DNA from: Ornatilinea sp.
GTDB taxonomy: Bacteria > Chloroflexota > Anaerolineae > Anaerolineales > Anaerolineaceae
Length of the DNA stretch: 64,000 bases
Assembly: GCA_018433975.1 (NCBI GenBank)
Contig: JAHDQE010000043.1
Span: 1-64,000 of the forward strand
Reading direction: 5' to 3'
Part shown: positions 33,567-41,883 of the stretch, in pieces
How positions within the stretch are numbered: the stretch's first letter is position 1
Layout of the letters: each line of letters begins with the position of its first letter
Notes under the pieces: model-generated
What the model saw: only the letters and a program-made list of their open reading frames with translations
What the model was told of the DNA's origin: nothing
Database searches by the model: none
Translations under genes and position numbers: made by a program

Positions 33567-34715
33567 TCATTTCCCAAACAGACGTTGTCTGGCAATCCCC
33601 ACAAAGGCCTCGCGCCCGATGCGGTCCCACAACTTCTTGTTGGTGGGATAAATCCGCGGGTACTTCTCGCGCGGGGCCATCGACAGCGCGCCTTCCGGGC
33701 AGCGAGAGACACATAACCCGCACCCAATGCACTTTTCCAGCGCTACGGCCAGCCTGCCGTTCAGACTCAGCGCGCCGGTTGGGCAAATTTCCGTGCAGGC
33801 GCCGCAGGCCGTGCAGGCCTCCTCATTCAGCACCGCCTGAAAACGGGAAGGCCCGCCGGCGTTGTAGTTGCCGCGCTGGATGGATTTCATCACCACACAG
33901 GAACACGCGCAACAGTTGCACAGCGTGCGCAGATCTCCCTCGCAGTTATCCACGTTGTGCACCAGCCCTACATCCTCGCACATTTCCAGAATCTCCAGGG
34001 CTTCCTCCTGGCTCACCCGGCGCGCCTGGCCATTCTCCACCTGGCTGAGCGCCAGTTCATTGAAATAGAAACAGGTCTCCAGTGGGTGTTCGCAGCCCTG
34101 GCCGATCACCTGCCGGGATTTCCGGCAGTAGCACTCTGCGACCGCGATGATCCTCTCCTGGCGCACCATCTCCGACACCACATCGATTGGCAGTACGGCA
34201 CGCGGGTCGGGAATCGCCTCTTTGACTTCAATCACCTCCCCCACCGGAGTATGCCCGGTCAGGGTCTCCTCCACGGGCAGGACCCGGAAATAAGGCGTTT
34301 TGTTGGGAATCTCGCTGGAGCCTCCCTCAATCATCCCGTTCATGAAATTGGAAGCCGCGGTGCGCATGGGGTGTTCTTCCGTTTTACGGATTTGCAGCTC
34401 GGTCAGCGTCAGGACATCCCCCCGCTGATAAACGCGCTCCTCCCCCGGCACCTCATAGGTCACAATCAACCCTTCCCGGATCAGCTTCTCCAGGTTGATC
34501 TCGAACCAGGCAGAGGGGATTTTTGCGCGTTCCGCTTTCCGGGCGAACCTGTCCAGAGTCATCGTGCCTACCACCGGCAGCAGGAAATGCAGTTTCAGTT
34601 CGGCCGGTGTGACCAGGGTGGCCAGCGCGGACTTGAAATGCTCCCGGTCGGGCATTTTGCCAACCATGAATTCAAAACTCCTGACCAGCTCCTCGTACAG
34701 GTCCTTTTCCTTCAT
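33567..34715 (-). CDS. 4Fe-4S ferredoxin-type protein with N-terminal winged-helix-like region
   Basis: The 382-residue protein starts with about 110 residues of helix-rich sequence resembling a winged helix (AELKLHFLLPVVGTMTLDRF). A central part carries extra cysteines, ECYCRKSR, ETCFYF and CNCCACSC, and two classical 4Fe-4S motifs close the protein: CTACGACTEICPTG and CIGCGLCVSRCPEG. This arrangement occurs in anaerobes and suggests an electron-transfer or redox-sensing role, though no partner gene is adjacent. The start is preceded by GGAGGAAT at a plausible spacing. Confidence 0.75.
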   Translation of the reverse strand: MKEKDLYEELVRSFEFMVGKMPDREHFKSALATLVTPAELKLHFLLPVVGTMTLDRFARKAERAKIPSAWFEINLEKLIREGLIVTYEVPGEERVYQRGDVLTLTELQIRKTEEHPMRTAASNFMNGMIEGGSSEIPNKTPYFRVLPVEETLTGHTPVGEVIEVKEAIPDPRAVLPIDVVSEMVRQERIIAVAECYCRKSRQVIGQGCEHPLETCFYFNELALSQVENGQARRVSQEEALEILEMCEDVGLVHNVDNCEGDLRTLCNCCACSCVVMKSIQRGNYNAGGPSRFQAVLNEEACTACGACTEICPTGALSLNGRLAVALEKCIGCGLCVSRCPEGALSMAPREKYPRIYPTNKKLWDRIGREAFVGIARQRLFGK

Positions 34716-35033
34716 CTACGGATTCCTCCCATCCGGAATAAATTCCCGGACGGCTCATAAACTCTTGCTGCCGGCTGCATCTCCAGAGCGCGCCTGTATT
34801 CCGGATCAGGCATCTTCACAGATCTGTCATTTTGTACCCCATTGACCTGATTTTTCGGACCAGAGCACGATCGGATGAAATCTCATTTCTCATTATACAG
34901 AAGATTCGGGCTCTTCCAAACAACCACTTTTCAGGTCGGGGAAAATTCGGACAGATTGGCTGTTCCATTTTTCATGGCGTTCCGTTACGATAGAAGCAGT
35001 ATAAGATTCCAACCTTACAGGAGAACCATCCGC

Positions 35034-35432
35034 ATGAATTCCCCTTCAAAAAGACTGAAACAATGGGTGCTCGGCTTTTACACCCTGGCTAGCCTGGGCA
35101 TCTTCGTGATCTGGAACCTCAACCTGCTGAACGGCGCCTGGGAGCAGAGCATTTTTACTTACCAGCTCACCGGTAACATTCCCATCTTCCACCTGGCTGC
35201 CGAGTTCCTGATGGCCCTGGTCACCCTGTCCGGCATCTTCGGCCTGATGACCAACCGCCGCTGGGGCCGCTGTGTCTTTCTGCTGGGCGTCGGAATGTTC
35301 ACGTATTCCGCGGTTAACTCCTTTGGGTGGGCACTACACAACAACCTGGCTCAGGGCATCCCGATGATCCTCTCCGCATTGTTCGTCATCCCCGCGCTGG
35401 TTTATGTCCTCTCGGAGAACCCTGCCGCGTAG
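35034..35432 (+). CDS. small membrane protein with four helices, unknown
   Basis: The 132-residue protein has four hydrophobic stretches: LGFYTLASLGIFVIWNLN, FHLAAEFLMALVTLSGIFGL, CVFLLGVGMFTYSAVNS and IPMILSALFVIPALVYVL. I recognise no domain. AGGAGA lies about 9 nt before the ATG at 35034, which I choose over the longer frame beginning at 34875 because the extra 53 residues are basic, non-hydrophobic and lack a ribosome site. Confidence 0.65.
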   Translation: MNSPSKRLKQWVLGFYTLASLGIFVIWNLNLLNGAWEQSIFTYQLTGNIPIFHLAAEFLMALVTLSGIFGLMTNRRWGRCVFLLGVGMFTYSAVNSFGWALHNNLAQGIPMILSALFVIPALVYVLSENPAA

Positions 35433-35547
35433 CACATCCCACGACCAGAACAGCCTGCTTTCTCTTCCGTCATCAGACATAGCCTCATTCAGAATCGATC
35501 CTGCACGCCGGAAATGCGCCGGCGAATGACAGTCTTTTACCAAAAAC

Positions 35548-35584
35548 ACCCCGAGAAGGGGTAGCTTTTCTCCCTCCTCGGGGT
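35548..35584 (-). terminator. terminator of the SIS-domain gene
   Basis: ACCCCGAG/CTCGGGGT forms an 8-bp GC-rich stem and is followed on the minus strand by GTTTTTGG. Confidence 0.75.
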
Positions 35585-35621
35585 AAATCCGGCAGCATCT
35601 TCTTTTTCCGGCGCTTCCAGG

Positions 35622-36785
35622 CTATTTTTTAGTAACCCACTTATCCTTCTTCATAAGATAAGAAAGCCCTTCTTTGAACTCTGGCTTATCCATGGAAAGC
35701 CGGTCCGGATGTCCCCCATTTCCCAGCAGACCAAAGGAATACCCGATTTGCCAGAGAGGGACCATATAAAGCACCGGGGAAAGTAATTCGGGAACCTCCG
35801 GCATTTCAATAAAGGCATCCTCATCCGGTGAAGCAGTTCCTTCCGGAGCAATCAGCACGGTCTTTGCGCCAATGGTTTTAGCGGCCATTGTCAGCCCCAA
35901 CATCCGTTCCTGGAGTCCGCCGGGAGGCGCGATGGCAATCACCCCCATCTCTCGGGTAAGCGCCTGTATTGGGCCGTGGATGTAATTCTCAAGCTCGTAG
36001 CTTTGGATCGGGATCCCGGAAGACTGGTTGAGCGCCATAGCCGCTTCTTTGGCTATTGGGTAATTCGGGCCGTACCCCATCACCAGCAAAGTCTTACAAT
36101 CTTTAAGCGTTTCCACAATACCTGCTGCCTTAGTTTCAAACATCGCGATAAAGTCTCGCGTTTGTCCGGGCAGCTTATTCAACACATCCACATATTCCCG
36201 GTCATCCTCAATCGTTCCCAACGCTCTACCCAACGCCAGAGTGAACTGCATCATCCGGAAGATTGCGGTTGCGAAAGTCCGTGTCGCCGGGAGTTCCATT
36301 TTAGGCCCTCCGGGACCGAGGATAAGATCTTCCACGGCCAGGGCTAAACTCGATTCGGCAATATCCGTAATGCCAATGGTATATGCGCCCAGGTTTTTCA
36401 CAAATTCAACCACCCGCAGGTCCCCTTCGGATTTTCCGGAATGTGAAAGGAAGAAAACCGCAGTTCGTGAATCAACTCTTTCAAACGGATAAGATTCAAA
36501 CTCGTTGGTCACGTGGCAGCTCACCGGAATTCCGGTCATCTTCTCAAAGAAAAACTTCTCGGCCACCGCTCCGAAATAGGATGAGCCTCTGCCCAACAGG
36601 ATCACTTTATCCACCTTGCGTTTCATACACTGGTCCACAACAGAATCAATCTGGCGGGTCACTTCTTCCTGCAGGCACAGGGAAAGCATCTCGGGGATGC
36701 TCTGAATCGATTCCCACACCCAATAGGGGTGTTCGGTCCGGTGTCTACGTTCTTCTTTCACAGTCTTGTTCAGATTTTCATTCAT
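35622..36785 (-). CDS. double SIS-domain sugar-phosphate isomerase/deaminase-like protein
   Basis: The 387-residue protein contains two SIS domains, the arrangement of the isomerase half of GlmS and of AgaS-like deaminases. The first shows VILLGRGSSYFGAVAEKF and FLSHSGKSEGDLRVVEF (the S-x-S-G-x-S/T phosphate loop appears as SHSGKSE); the second shows LLVMGYGPNYPIAKEAAM. The likely substrate is a ketose or amino-sugar phosphate produced by the neighbouring PTS locus. It has its own near-consensus promoter overlapping a palindrome (36879-36920). No glutamine amidotransferase domain is present. Confidence 0.85.
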   Translation of the reverse strand: MNENLNKTVKEERRHRTEHPYWVWESIQSIPEMLSLCLQEEVTRQIDSVVDQCMKRKVDKVILLGRGSSYFGAVAEKFFFEKMTGIPVSCHVTNEFESYPFERVDSRTAVFFLSHSGKSEGDLRVVEFVKNLGAYTIGITDIAESSLALAVEDLILGPGGPKMELPATRTFATAIFRMMQFTLALGRALGTIEDDREYVDVLNKLPGQTRDFIAMFETKAAGIVETLKDCKTLLVMGYGPNYPIAKEAAMALNQSSGIPIQSYELENYIHGPIQALTREMGVIAIAPPGGLQERMLGLTMAAKTIGAKTVLIAPEGTASPDEDAFIEMPEVPELLSPVLYMVPLWQIGYSFGLLGNGGHPDRLSMDKPEFKEGLSYLMKKDKWVTKK

Positions 36786-36878
36786 GATATCCTCGGGGTA
36801 TAAAATTAGGCTTCAGCACCGCCTGAAAGCTTTCCAAACGGGAAACCTCTGCATCAGCAATAATAAGCAATACAACGC

Positions 36879-36920
36879 ACAAACAATCGTTATTATAGAT
36901 TGTTTGTTACCAATTGTCAA
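36879..36920 (-). promoter_or_regulatory. consensus promoter and overlapping palindromic operator of the SIS gene
   Basis: On the minus strand TTGACA (36920-36915) and TATAAT (36897-36892) are 17 bp apart, a perfect sigma70 match. ACAAACAATC (36879-36888) and GATTGTTTGT (36898-36907) form a 10-bp perfect inverted repeat lying over the -10 and spacer, so a repressor bound there would block the polymerase. Confidence 0.9.
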
Positions 36921-36990
36921 CAAATATTCTCATTTATTATCGATTATAGGAAAACACTACCCCCTCGCTTTCCCCCGGGGCGCTTTAACC

Positions 36991-37779
36991 TCAGGCCCGA
37001 ATAACGGTCGGGCCGAAACTCTCAATTTTCTCGGCAAACTCCAGGGGAAGTCGGGCATCGGTGACGATCGTACTGGCAGCTTTCAAATCGGCCACCGACA
37101 GGAGGCAAACTTTTCCAAACTTGGAAGAATCGGATACGATAATCAGGTTGCTGCTCACCGAGACCATTTTACGCTTCAAAGGTGCCATGGTCGGCTCTGT
37201 GGTAGTCAGGCCATGCTCAATTGAAACGCCGTCAATCCCAATGACGGTATGGTCCGGTTTAAACCGGGCAATTGAATCGAGCGGGATTTCCCCGATCATA
37301 TCTTCGAAATCTCTGTAGACCAGCCCACCAGTAAGAAAGATTTTTGCATCGGAGATTTCCAACAGGACCGGCAGCAGGTGGATGGACGTTGTGATAATTG
37401 TCAGCCCCCGTTTTTGGGCCAGGTTTTGGGCAAAGAAATAGTTGGTCGTACCCCCATCAATCATAATGGAATCGCCGTCATGGATTAAATCGATAGCCGC
37501 CGCTCCAATACGCTGCTTTTCTTCTTTGTTCAATTCGGCTCGCAGCTGCAAAAACTTTTTATTTAAAATTAAATCATCCGCCGCTTCGTCGGCCAGCAAG
37601 GCTCCCCCATGCGTGCGCACAATTAACCCGCGAGATTCTAACTCGGCCAGGTCCAGACGGATGGATGAAGAGCTCCTCCCAAATTGTCGGGCCAGGTCAT
37701 TAACAACCACCTTTTTTTGATCGTAGATATTTTCCATGATCAGACGCAAACGCTCTTCCCGGAACATCTTTTTTTTCAT
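36991..37779 (-). CDS. DeoR-family transcriptional regulator
   Basis: The 262-residue regulator has the N-terminal HTH (VVVNDLARQFGRSSSSIRLDLAELESRGLIVRTHGGAL) and a C-terminal DeoR-type sugar-phosphate sensor (IMIDGGTTNYFFAQNL, KIFLTGGLVYRDFEDMIG, DHTVIGIDGVSIEHGLTTTEP). The GGTT and the D-G-V-S regions fit effector binding. It lies between the PTS genes and the SIS gene and is the best candidate for binding the palindromes at 36879-36907 and 43682-43700. GAGGGA is about 4 nt before the ATG at 37779. Two AAATCTTAT direct repeats lie upstream near 37811 and 37832, possibly for autoregulation. Confidence 0.88.
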   Translation of the reverse strand: MKKKMFREERLRLIMENIYDQKKVVVNDLARQFGRSSSSIRLDLAELESRGLIVRTHGGALLADEAADDLILNKKFLQLRAELNKEEKQRIGAAAIDLIHDGDSIMIDGGTTNYFFAQNLAQKRGLTIITTSIHLLPVLLEISDAKIFLTGGLVYRDFEDMIGEIPLDSIARFKPDHTVIGIDGVSIEHGLTTTEPTMAPLKRKMVSVSSNLIIVSDSSKFGKVCLLSVADLKAASTIVTDARLPLEFAEKIESFGPTVIRA

Positions 37780-38212
37780 GCTTTCCCTCAATCGCTGTTT
37801 TATATACACAAATCTTATCAATTACTACCGGTAAATCTTATTATAAGAGATAACACTTTTCCTTGAAAGGACTTTATTTTACAAAACGGCAGCAGCCGTA
37901 TTGTTTATCTTTGCAAGGCAGTGACAGCAAAGTGCAGAGATCTCCACAACAATTCCCGTAAAGTCAAATTTTTCCAGAGGTCCCAGACGGTTCACCCCGC
38001 CGGAACGCTGTCGCTGCCTGCCCTTCAAAATAACAGAAAAAGAGAACTCTCTTGCCAACGGACGATATCTCCTGCCGCACCGGTCCTCTGGATCTTTTGA
38101 GCACAATCAGAAATTATCAGCCCACCACTCCCACGCGTCTGTCTGTACGCAGCAGTGATGGGCTCACAGGTTCATGAAAGGTAATAGCAGCAGAATGATA
38201 TTACCGTTTTAA
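37780..38212. other. gap between DeoR and EIIC genes
   Basis: No gene is called. A long imperfect hairpin (AGCCCACCACT at 38119-38129 with AGTGATGGGCT at 38154-38164) may end the PTS operon transcript on the minus strand. Confidence 0.45.
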
Positions 38213-39253
38213 TTAAGCGGAAACCGCTGCCTCTGTCGCTTCTGTCTCTTTTTCAAGTTTGGGTTTCAATGCAACCAGCACCAGAGCACCCACGATTCCT
38301 CCAACAAGGATGGACAGCAGGAATCCCAGAGGTTTATTGGACAGCGCCAGCACAAACAGACCGCCATGGGGAGCCATCATGGTCACGCCAAGCCCCATGC
38401 TGATCGCGCCGCCCACTGCCGAACCGGCGATAATGGCAGGGATAACCCGCGCCGGGTCTCCGGCAGCGTACGGGATTGCAAATTCGGTAATAAAGGAAGC
38501 CGCGCCGACAAAGCACCCCGGGATACCGGCTCGTTCTTCATCGGTAAATTTTTGCTTGGCCAGCAGCATTGCGAGAGCAATGACCAGCGGGGGAACCATG
38601 CCGCCCACAAATGCAGCCGCCACCGGGCCCCAGTTTTCAGCCGTTTCCGCCACACCAAGCGCAAAGAAATAAGCCGCTTTATTGACCGGTCCGCCCATAT
38701 CTACGGCCATCATGCCGCCTATGATCAGTCCCAGCAGCAGGGCGCTTATGGCACCCATGTTGTTCAGGAAGGTGCTCAGCGTTTCATTCAACCAGGCAAC
38801 AGGAGGCCCAATCAAGTACACCATCAACAGCCCGACGATTGCGGTGGCTGCCAGCGGGATGATCAACACGGGCATCAAAGAACGAACCATTTGAGGAACG
38901 TCCAGGTTTTTGATAGCCTCAACCAGATAACCGGCCAACAAACCTGCGATGATTCCACCGATGAAACCGGCCCCAATTCGATCCGAGACAATGCCACCCA
39001 CAAAACCTGGGGCGATCCCGGGACGGTCTGAGATAGAGTACGCAATATAGCCGGCTAATGCGCCCACCATTAACCCAAAAGCGTCTTTTCCCAACCAGAA
39101 CAGCTCGGCCGCAAAGCCTGTGTTCTCATAAACTTTGATTCCACCGAACAAAAAACCCAGTGCAATCAGAATACCACCCGGTACCACAAAGGGGATCATA
39201 TACGATACGCCCGTCAGCAGATGCTTCTGCAGATCATGCAAGAAATTCTTCAT
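38213..39253 (-). CDS. PTS fructose-family transporter, EIIC component
   Basis: The 346-residue membrane protein has eight to ten hydrophobic helices and the fructose-family EIIC signature: HLLTGVSYMIPFVVPGGILI near the start, GMMAVDMGGPVNKAAY in the centre and LGVTMMAPHGGLFVL near the end. It translocates and, with EIIB, phosphorylates a hexose or hexitol. It is encoded separately from EIIB and EIIA, which lie directly upstream on the same strand. A fructose or mannitol-like hexitol is likely because a mannitol-1-phosphate dehydrogenase gene is in the operon. Confidence 0.92.
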   Translation of the reverse strand: MKNFLHDLQKHLLTGVSYMIPFVVPGGILIALGFLFGGIKVYENTGFAAELFWLGKDAFGLMVGALAGYIAYSISDRPGIAPGFVGGIVSDRIGAGFIGGIIAGLLAGYLVEAIKNLDVPQMVRSLMPVLIIPLAATAIVGLLMVYLIGPPVAWLNETLSTFLNNMGAISALLLGLIIGGMMAVDMGGPVNKAAYFFALGVAETAENWGPVAAAFVGGMVPPLVIALAMLLAKQKFTDEERAGIPGCFVGAASFITEFAIPYAAGDPARVIPAIIAGSAVGGAISMGLGVTMMAPHGGLFVLALSNKPLGFLLSILVGGIVGALVLVALKPKLEKETEATEAAVSA

Positions 39254-39345
39254 TTTTATCTCCTTATTTATTAGAAAAATTCATAGCTACTAAATTCACT
39301 GCACTATTTTCATAATCCTCCTTAGAAAGCAATTTCTTCGCTGGT

Positions 39346-39657
39346 TTAGAAACCACCTTTTTGTTTTGCCAGCAGCAGAGCTTTATCGCCGTCTGCCACA
39401 AACTTTCCCGGATCCATTTCCACAACTTTCTTGCTCTTAAACCGCTCTGGCTCACGGACGGAAATGTTGACCATAAACAGGACCAGATCGGCATCATCGA
39501 TATCCTTTTGCTTCAAACGGTGTTCCAGTCCCATGGAGCCCTGAATCTCTATTTTCACTTCATCGCCGGCCTTCTTTGCGCTTTTCTTAAGGGATTCGGC
39601 TGCCATGTAAGTATGGGCAATTCCAGCGGCACAAGCACTTATTGCAACAATCTTCAT
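39346..39657 (-). CDS. PTS fructose-family EIIB component
   Basis: The 103-residue protein has the phosphocysteine loop at the N-terminus, MKIVAISACAAGIAHTYMAAE, in which Cys9 receives the phosphoryl group. The fold ends with VVEMDPGKFVADGDKALL. AAGGAG precedes the ATG at 39657, so the longer frame up to 39726 is not used. EIIA lies 22 bp upstream and EIIC follows after 92 bp. Confidence 0.9.
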   Translation of the reverse strand: MKIVAISACAAGIAHTYMAAESLKKSAKKAGDEVKIEIQGSMGLEHRLKQKDIDDADLVLFMVNISVREPERFKSKKVVEMDPGKFVADGDKALLLAKQKGGF

Positions 39658-39679
39658 TTGAGCACTCCTTCCAGACTCA

Positions 39680-40171
39680 TCAGTCTTCCAACAAAGCTTC
39701 TCCATCCACAATTGCGTTGACCACATCCTGGTAGTCTTTCGCAGCCATCAACGATTCCCGGAATTCATCATGGACCAGCAAACGCGCCAGTTGAGCCAGC
39801 ACAGCCATATAGGCATCCGCTGAAGTCCGGTTGGGGATCGCCAGCAGAAAAACCAGTTTCGCAATTCCCCCGCCTTCCGGGGTTTCATAAAGGAAACCCT
39901 CGCAGGATCGCCCAAACGCAATTCCCGCCTCCCGCACTGCATCGCTCTTTCCATGCGGAATAGCGATGAAATGTTCCATATAGGTGGGTCCCAGAGTTTC
40001 GCGGTAATACACCGATTCGATATACTCGGCTTTATCGGTCAACAGGTTCTCCTGTTCAAGCAGCCCGGCAAGATAATTAATCGCCTCGTTCTTGTTGGTG
40101 ATCCCATCCATCTCAAGATCGATGGTCCCCGGTCGTATAACTTCGCTGATTTTCAAATATTGGCTGTCCAT
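39680..40171 (-). CDS. PTS EIIA component (fructose/mannitol type)
   Basis: The 163-residue protein belongs to PTS_EIIA type 2. The phosphohistidine site is seen in EHFIAIPHGKSDAV, where the His of PHG is the expected acceptor, preceded by SVYYRETLGPT. The rest matches the family (LVFLLAIPNRTSADAYMAVLAQLARLL). It takes phosphate from HPr and passes it to EIIB. The ATG at 40171 follows GAGG and overlaps the end region of the dehydrogenase gene, so coupling is likely. Confidence 0.9.
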   Translation of the reverse strand: MDSQYLKISEVIRPGTIDLEMDGITNKNEAINYLAGLLEQENLLTDKAEYIESVYYRETLGPTYMEHFIAIPHGKSDAVREAGIAFGRSCEGFLYETPEGGGIAKLVFLLAIPNRTSADAYMAVLAQLARLLVHDEFRESLMAAKDYQDVVNAIVDGEALLED

Positions 40172-40175
40172 TTCC

Positions 40176-41882
40176 TCAGTTTCCTCTTCCCAATTCAATC
40201 ATTTTGGATGCGAGCAGCTCTACCGTCCATTGAGCCACTTTCGCAACGACCACCGTGCAGCCCTCGTCCCCATGCGCTCCCGCTGCTTCAAAAAGCTCGC
40301 GTTCTTCTTTAGAGCTCAAATCATAGGGCCGGCCATACTTCTTTTGGTGTACCAGGCCGCAGGTGATGGTACCGAATTCGTCGATGTATTTCCCGTGAAG
40401 CTGCTGCACCAGGTCAAAATTCGTATACTTGTTTTCCCGGTCGCCGCCAAAGTTCTCCCGCCTGCGCGGAAAAACCATCCCGATTACCATGACCCCACCG
40501 GTAAAAGCTGAGCAGGTACTGTCATTCAGCAGCCCGATCCCCCCGCACAGACCTGTGGCCGCGTTAAAGACTCCCGGATCGGAGATATCCAGTGCTTCGG
40601 TGACAGCCGCAACCACACTTTGGCCGCAGCCGTGATACTTCTTCTCATATTCAAACCCCAGTTGGTACGCTTTCAGCGCTTTTTGATGCCATTCAAGTTC
40701 CATTGGAGTTTCATCATAAGCCTTTCGGATTTCTTCCACGAATTTCTCTTCATCGCCTCCCTTCAGGAGCCCGCAAACTTCATAGATCGCAGCCTCTAGT
40801 CCTTTCTGCCGGATCAGATCTGCCAGTTTCTTAGATGCGCTGTCCTCTTCCTGATCGTAGTGGAAAGCGATGCCAATCGCCCGGATCAAATGCTCGGGGT
40901 GGATCCCGTTTTTCAGGCACAGCAGGGCCGGTCCAATCAAGCGGTCCTCACGCCGCAGCTTTCGCAGCGGGTCGGCAGCCGACCGCACCACCGTATCGCC
41001 AACGGTCGAATTGTTGGTTTGCTCCAGAACGTTCTGGATCCAGGAATCCATCTGCTCTGCTGTAAATCCGTACTCCCCCTGTAACGCGGCGCTCACCTCA
41101 TCCAGTGCCCCAAGGGCCTCATCTCTCACCCACGGGTCCGCCAGGCATTCTACCAATAATTCATAGCCCAGCAGATGACCGTAATAAGATAACACCGCAT
41201 GGCACATGTTGTAAGTGTAAATCTTCCGCATTTCCTCGGCACGCATGTCACTGACCAGACGGAAGGCCTTTACTTCCGGAATATCCCCTTTGAAACCGGC
41301 CGCCTCAACCGGCAGGATGCTGTACCCATTCGTCCACACCACCAGCGGATCTTTTTCAATCTCTTCCTCGGGCGGATCTGGGGCAATGCGGATCACCAGC
41401 GACTCGACCACACCCACTTTTTCCGAAAAATAAGCTTTTTCCTCCTGCGACAATCACTGGTATAGGAAGGCTTCAAATTTGGGACCGGCATGCACCAGGT
41501 TCGTACACAGGATGATGTCGAGCGGCGCGTCGGGCCGTACGGCGCGGCGCGTCAGGATCAGCTTCTGCAGGTCCGCCGCGGTCTGCTCGAAGTTCTGTGG
41601 GTATACCGCCGTCGCCACCAGGTCGGTATCACAAAAAGCTTTTTTAATTTCCTCGGCCTGCTCAATGGAATAAGCCTCATAATCCTCAATCCTCATCCGC
41701 GCTATGGAGGATTCGCTTTTTGCCCGCACAACATGATACGAGCCCTGTTTCACCAACTGGTCAATCAGCGCTTTAGATTGATCCACAAAAACCAGATGGA
41801 AGTTGGAATCGGCGAACAGGTCCCCCACAAAACCCCGGCCTATTCTGCCCGCGCCCCAAATAACAACCGAATCTTTACGCAT
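40176..41882 (-). pseudogene. mannitol-1-phosphate 5-dehydrogenase / C_GCAxxG_C_C fusion, interrupted by in-frame TGA
   Basis: One continuous frame of 569 codons has a TGA at 41454-41456. Before it lie 142 residues of a Rossmann domain (DSVVIWGAGRIGRGFVGDLF); after it the frame continues at once with LSQEEKAYFSEKVGVVESLV. The E. coli MtlD pattern NALPE-x2-KAWVEEHVGFVDS runs straight across the stop, so the original gene was one piece. The C-terminal 130 residues are a C_GCAxxG_C_C domain (YHGCGQSVVAAV, ATGLCGGIGLLNDSTCSAF, GTITCGL, GCTVVVAKV). Nonsense mutation, readthrough, or two-protein expression by reinitiation at the adjacent TTG are open. Confidence 0.85.
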
Positions 41883-41883
41883 T

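Noticed and set aside
38107..38212. Small gene between EIIC and DeoR
   Set aside because: The only frames are short, without ribosome sites, and overlap a hairpin.
41454..41456. TGA as a selenocysteine codon
   Set aside because: Alignment to known MtlD places an ordinary residue there, and the only nearby downstream hairpin is A/T-paired. Other genes here use TGA as a normal stop.
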